Source of the DNA: Sphingomonas sp. So64.6b
GTDB taxonomy: Bacteria; Pseudomonadota; Alphaproteobacteria; Sphingomonadales; Sphingomonadaceae
Direction of reading: 5' to 3'
Assembly: GCF_014171475.1 (NCBI RefSeq)
Contig: NZ_CP048817.1
Span: forward strand, 4,556,501-4,620,500
DNA length: 64,000 nucleotides
This document shows, in pieces, positions 61,476 through 64,000 of the stretch (its first letter is position 1; every line of letters begins with the position of its first letter). The notes beneath the pieces were generated by a model that was not told the origin of the DNA, made no database searches, and saw nothing but the letters and a program-made list of their open reading frames with translations. Both the position numbers and the translations under genes were made by a program.

Positions 61476-62000
61476 ATGACGAGCGACCACCTGCACTTTC
61501 ACGCCGCCGGCAAATGCGAACTGCCGGAACTCCACTTCCTTATCGAATCGGCCTATCGCGGAAACCGTGCCCGCGCGGGTTGGACGCACGAGGCGGATCT
61601 GCTTGAAACGCCCAGAACAAGCATCGACACCCTCGCCTCGATCATCGACGATTCGGCGGAGCTATTGCTGCTGGCGATGGACGGGGCGGCGATTATCGGG
61701 TGCGTGCAAGTGACGCGACTTTCACCAACCACCGCCTATTTCGGCCTTTTGACCGTCGATCCGCAACGTCAGAACGGCGGGCTCGGTAAGCAGATCATCG
61801 CTGCGGCGGAAAGCGAAGCCATGCGGCGCTTCGGATCGACAGCAATGGAGCTGTCCGTTGTTTCGGAACGATCTGAACTGATCGCCTATTATGAGCGGCG
61901 CGGCTATGTAGCGACCGGCGAGCAACGTCCCTTTCCCATTGCGATCGATCCACCGCTGACCTTGGCTGTGTATCGAAAACCATTGTCGGCTCGTCCTTGA
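61476..62000 (+). CDS. GNAT-family N-acetyltransferase
   Basis: 174 residues from ATG 61476, where the protein begins like its family (ELPELHFLIESAYRGNRARA). ATG 61440 is an alternative. The acetyl-CoA motif A is LLTVDPQRQNGGLGKQIIAA, and motif B is AYYERRGYVATGE. It acetylates a small molecule or protein amine; substrate unknown. It stands alone after a decayed region. Confidence 0.85.
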   Translation: MTSDHLHFHAAGKCELPELHFLIESAYRGNRARAGWTHEADLLETPRTSIDTLASIIDDSAELLLLAMDGAAIIGCVQVTRLSPTTAYFGLLTVDPQRQNGGLGKQIIAAAESEAMRRFGSTAMELSVVSERSELIAYYERRGYVATGEQRPFPIAIDPPLTLAVYRKPLSARP

Positions 62001-62239
62001 GACCTATTGGCTCGCGACCGCACCGTTAGAGAAAGCCCGTGGCACTTGCTGCCACAGGCTGCCGTGGCGGTCCCGACGGCGTCGTGCGGCCAGAGCAGTG
62101 ACGCAACGGACGGACCGCGCCGCGTCCGGCCGATAAATGTCCTGTCTAAGGCTGGCGAGGATAACGTGTGCTCATGACGGGCTTGGCCGGTGCCGGCTGC
62201 GGGATATTGTGAATCACTCTCGAACCGTGAGCTTATCCG

Positions 62240-62905
62240 CTATTCAGGAAAAGGAGCCGCGAAGAGCGTATCGACCGAGGAGGGTGGCGAATAATCAGCG
62301 ACGAAGCGCAGGCCGAAATCGGCGACCCAAGTCCCATATGTTGTGGCGGGCTTGTCGGCTGCGAGCTTTGACAGGCACCCGCAGAACCGCTGCTTCATCT
62401 CGAGCCGAGGGAAGGCGGCCAGGATTGTATTCAATGTTTCGGACTCGATGCTGTCGAGACCCGAACCGCCATAGTCCAAGGCCACGCCTGCGTTGACGAG
62501 TGCGACCTCCACCTCCTTGTGTTTTGCGATCGATCCGGTTGAATGCAGTGCAATGCAGTCCCAGACGAGTTGCTGCCGGGAGGTTGCCATTTCGGGCGCT
62601 GCTCTGCCGATAAGATTCCGCGCCGCATTGGCGCCGTCGACTTCAAAACGGTTTTCGCCGGCGAACTGATCCGTAAGACCCAGATCATGCAGGATGGAGC
62701 CGACAGCCAGGACTTCGGCATCATATCGGACGCCGCGGGCGACTGCGATGTGGGTCGCAAAGAGCCATGTCCGCATAACGTGATTGAACAACCATGGTTC
62801 GGACGCGGATCTCGCCTGATCAATTGCGGTGTGCAGAATCGGTGCTTCGTCAATCGGGAGGGCAGTCAATGTCGATAGGAAGGCGGCGGTGTAATGGCTG
62901 GTCAC
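62240..62905 (-). CDS. HD-domain hydrolase (cyanamide-hydratase / phosphohydrolase-like)
   Basis: 221 residues from GTG 62905, preceded by AAAAGGAAA. ATG 62941 is possible but has no ribosome site and adds an atypical tail. The HD metal residues are NHVMRTW (His), SILHDLGLTD (His-Asp) and a C-terminal Asp region (ALDYGGSGLDSI). The pattern SEPWLFNHVMRTWLFA is typical of a family near cyanamide hydratases. Cytoplasmic; substrate unknown. Confidence 0.85.
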   Translation of the reverse strand: MTSHYTAAFLSTLTALPIDEAPILHTAIDQARSASEPWLFNHVMRTWLFATHIAVARGVRYDAEVLAVGSILHDLGLTDQFAGENRFEVDGANAARNLIGRAAPEMATSRQQLVWDCIALHSTGSIAKHKEVEVALVNAGVALDYGGSGLDSIESETLNTILAAFPRLEMKQRFCGCLSKLAADKPATTYGTWVADFGLRFVADYSPPSSVDTLFAAPFPE

Positions 62906-63085
62906 GGGGATTTCCTTTTCATTGAATTGATCAGCGTGCATAGTGGAGGTGCGCTTTCTCGCGATCGGCCGCCCCGCGCCGGCCCCGTTGCCTGGCAGGT
63001 GCGCGCATTGGACGGTGCGCTTGCCCCATTTCCGCGAGAGGGGTGCGGGCCGCAGGTCGTGTGCGATTTATGTCGAATCTAAGGG

Positions 63086-63397
63086 CTAGACGCTGCCAGC
63101 CCTTTCAATGACGAGTATTCTTGCCTCGCCAATAGGAACCGCTTTGTGCTCATCTCCCTCTTTGGCATGGAAGATATCGCCGACGGCGAGCTGCTGACAA
63201 CTCTCACCATTCGCGTCGCGGACATGCATATCGACCGCACCGTCCAATACCACGAAGACTTCCGGGCCGTCATTGACGTGCCAGATATATGCGGCGTTGG
63301 TCCAGTGCAGTCGGACCGACGCATCTTCGATCCGTTCGATGTCGATTGCTCCCCAAGCACGATCGGAGACAAATTGAGCTGGTCGATGGACGCGCAT
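63086..63397 (-). CDS. Small cupin-domain protein
   Basis: 103 residues from ATG 63397, preceded by GGAGAAC at 8 nt. A single cupin: HVNDGPEVFVVLDGAVDMHV (motif 1, with a reduced set of metal ligands) and GDIFHAKEGDEHKA (motif 2). It may be a small isomerase or ligand-binding protein. It is divergent from the Lrp/AsnC gene across 94 bp and is its likely target. Confidence 0.85.
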   Translation of the reverse strand: MRVHRPAQFVSDRAWGAIDIERIEDASVRLHWTNAAYIWHVNDGPEVFVVLDGAVDMHVRDANGESCQQLAVGDIFHAKEGDEHKAVPIGEARILVIERAGSV

Positions 63398-63491
63398 GGA
63401 TGTTGTTCTCCAAAGTGGTGCGCTTAATGGCACCCGAAATTGCCGCCTGCGATATTGCGATTCGACGTAATCGCGTGCGAAGTGGAACCGG

Positions 63492-63956
63492 ATGAACGCT
63501 GATCACATTCTCGATCCCACCGATCGCCGCCTGCTCGGCCTGCTGCAGAATAATGCGCGTTCATCGATGACAGCGCTGGGCAAGGCGCTCAACCTGTCTC
63601 GAACCGCGGTGCAGGCAAGGATCGGTCGCCTTGAGCGAGACGGCGTGATTACGAGCTATACGACAGTCCTGCGACCTTCGGGCCAGACAAGCCTTTGTGC
63701 CCTTATCTCTCTGCGTATCGGCATCCGTCCGTGTGCGAGTGTGCTGAAGCCACTGCTGTCCTGGCCGGAGATCGTCCATGGCTATTCCACCGCCGGTTCC
63801 ACGGATGCCGTCCTTGTCGTACGAGTCGACGCAGCACAGACTTTGTCCGCGTTGACCGACCGGTTGGCGGTAATACCAGGTGTCGAGGGCGTGGAAACCA
63901 CCGTCGTGCTGGACACTTTCATCGACCGTTCCGGGCAGGTCGGCACTGGCGTGTGA
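63492..63956 (+). CDS. Lrp/AsnC-family transcriptional regulator
   Basis: 154 residues. The N-terminal HTH is LDPTDRRLLGLLQNNARSSM and NLSRTAVQARIGRLERDGVI. The C-terminal RAM/effector domain has VHGYSTAGSTDAVLVVRVDA and IPGVEGVETTVVLD. It senses an amino acid or related compound. Divergent from the cupin gene, which it probably controls. Confidence 0.9.
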   Translation: MNADHILDPTDRRLLGLLQNNARSSMTALGKALNLSRTAVQARIGRLERDGVITSYTTVLRPSGQTSLCALISLRIGIRPCASVLKPLLSWPEIVHGYSTAGSTDAVLVVRVDAAQTLSALTDRLAVIPGVEGVETTVVLDTFIDRSGQVGTGV

Positions 63957-63958
63957 CG

Positions 63959-64000
63959 ATGAACAGTCTGAGGATGACCCGGCGGTCCGTCGCCGGCTCT
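63959..64000 (+). CDS. Possible start of a further gene (cut by the window edge)
   Basis: ATG 63959, 2 nt after the Lrp stop, opens MNSLRMTRRSVAGS, which could be the start of an exported (twin-arginine-like) protein. Only 14 codons are visible, so this is a suggestion. Confidence 0.25.
   Translation, partial: MNSLRMTRRSVAGS

Overview
The window looks like chromosomal DNA of a GC-rich alphaproteobacterium, most probably a sphingomonad (Sphingomonas/Sphingobium/Novosphingobium group). This is inferred from four large TonB-dependent receptors with the typical 'DIIVTA.KR.ER..DVP' plug start and a C-terminal Phe, from many catabolic enzymes each paired with a receptor or permease and a private regulator, and from AMP-ligase, CoA-transferase, amidohydrolase and MFS genes of the kind common in that group. 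No rRNA, complete tRNA, CRISPR array or prophage was found. Mobile DNA is limited to one decayed IS3-family element.

Layout. (1) 1-10.3 kb is an accessory catabolic region: ornithine-cyclodeaminase-like protein, M19 dipeptidase-like protein, MFS transporter, XRE-cupin regulator, amidase, GPH-type permease and acyl-CoA synthetase. It holds two clear wrecks, a cytochrome P450 fragment butted against the amidase 3' end and a CoA-transferase with an internal deletion. (2) 10.5-16.6 kb has a TonB receptor, two TetR-type regulators (one with an extra N-terminal HTH), an amidohydrolase with a terminator, and a VOC protein. (3) 16.6-19.1 kb is sparse: one unknown protein, an IS3 remnant, and two copies of a tRNA T-arm-like 10-mer. 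(4) 19.1-33.1 kb is a two-receptor, two-esterase module: TonB receptor, TetR, MFS transporter, esterase, AraC regulator, amidohydrolase, FAD-linked oxidase, second TonB receptor, second esterase. Tandem 21-bp repeats upstream of the MFS gene and of the AraC gene suggest a small AraC regulon.

(5) 33.3-41.6 kb is a compact minus-strand operon soxB-soxD-soxA-soxG-purU-folD-DUF3422. It oxidises sarcosine and channels the methylene-THF to formate. A sigma70-like promoter whose -10 overlaps a perfect 14-bp palindrome precedes it. (6) 42.5-44.3 kb has a PhyH dioxygenase divergent from an AraC regulator. (7) 44.3-57.2 kb is the most unusual part. On the minus strand are a CitE/HpcH-like lyase, a kelch-domain/sodium-symporter fusion and a LysR regulator with a puzzling start codon. 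Divergently lies an apparent operon: TonB receptor, PfkB kinase, a fusion of a glycosidase-like barrel with a Cys-less SUMF1/FGE-like domain, a GH127 glycosidase and a class III CoA-transferase. I read this as a cytoplasmic glycan- or sugar-acid-degrading system in which sugar cleavage is wired to CoA-thioester formation and aldol-type cleavage. (8) 57.5-64 kb has a GlxA-type regulator, a beta-hydroxyacid dehydrogenase, a region of decayed genes (thermonuclease-like, possible receiver domain), then GNAT, HD-domain, cupin and Lrp/AsnC genes.

All assignments come from reading the sequence and from general knowledge of the families. No searches were run. Start codons were moved downstream where a Shine-Dalgarno sequence or the usual family N-terminus supported it.
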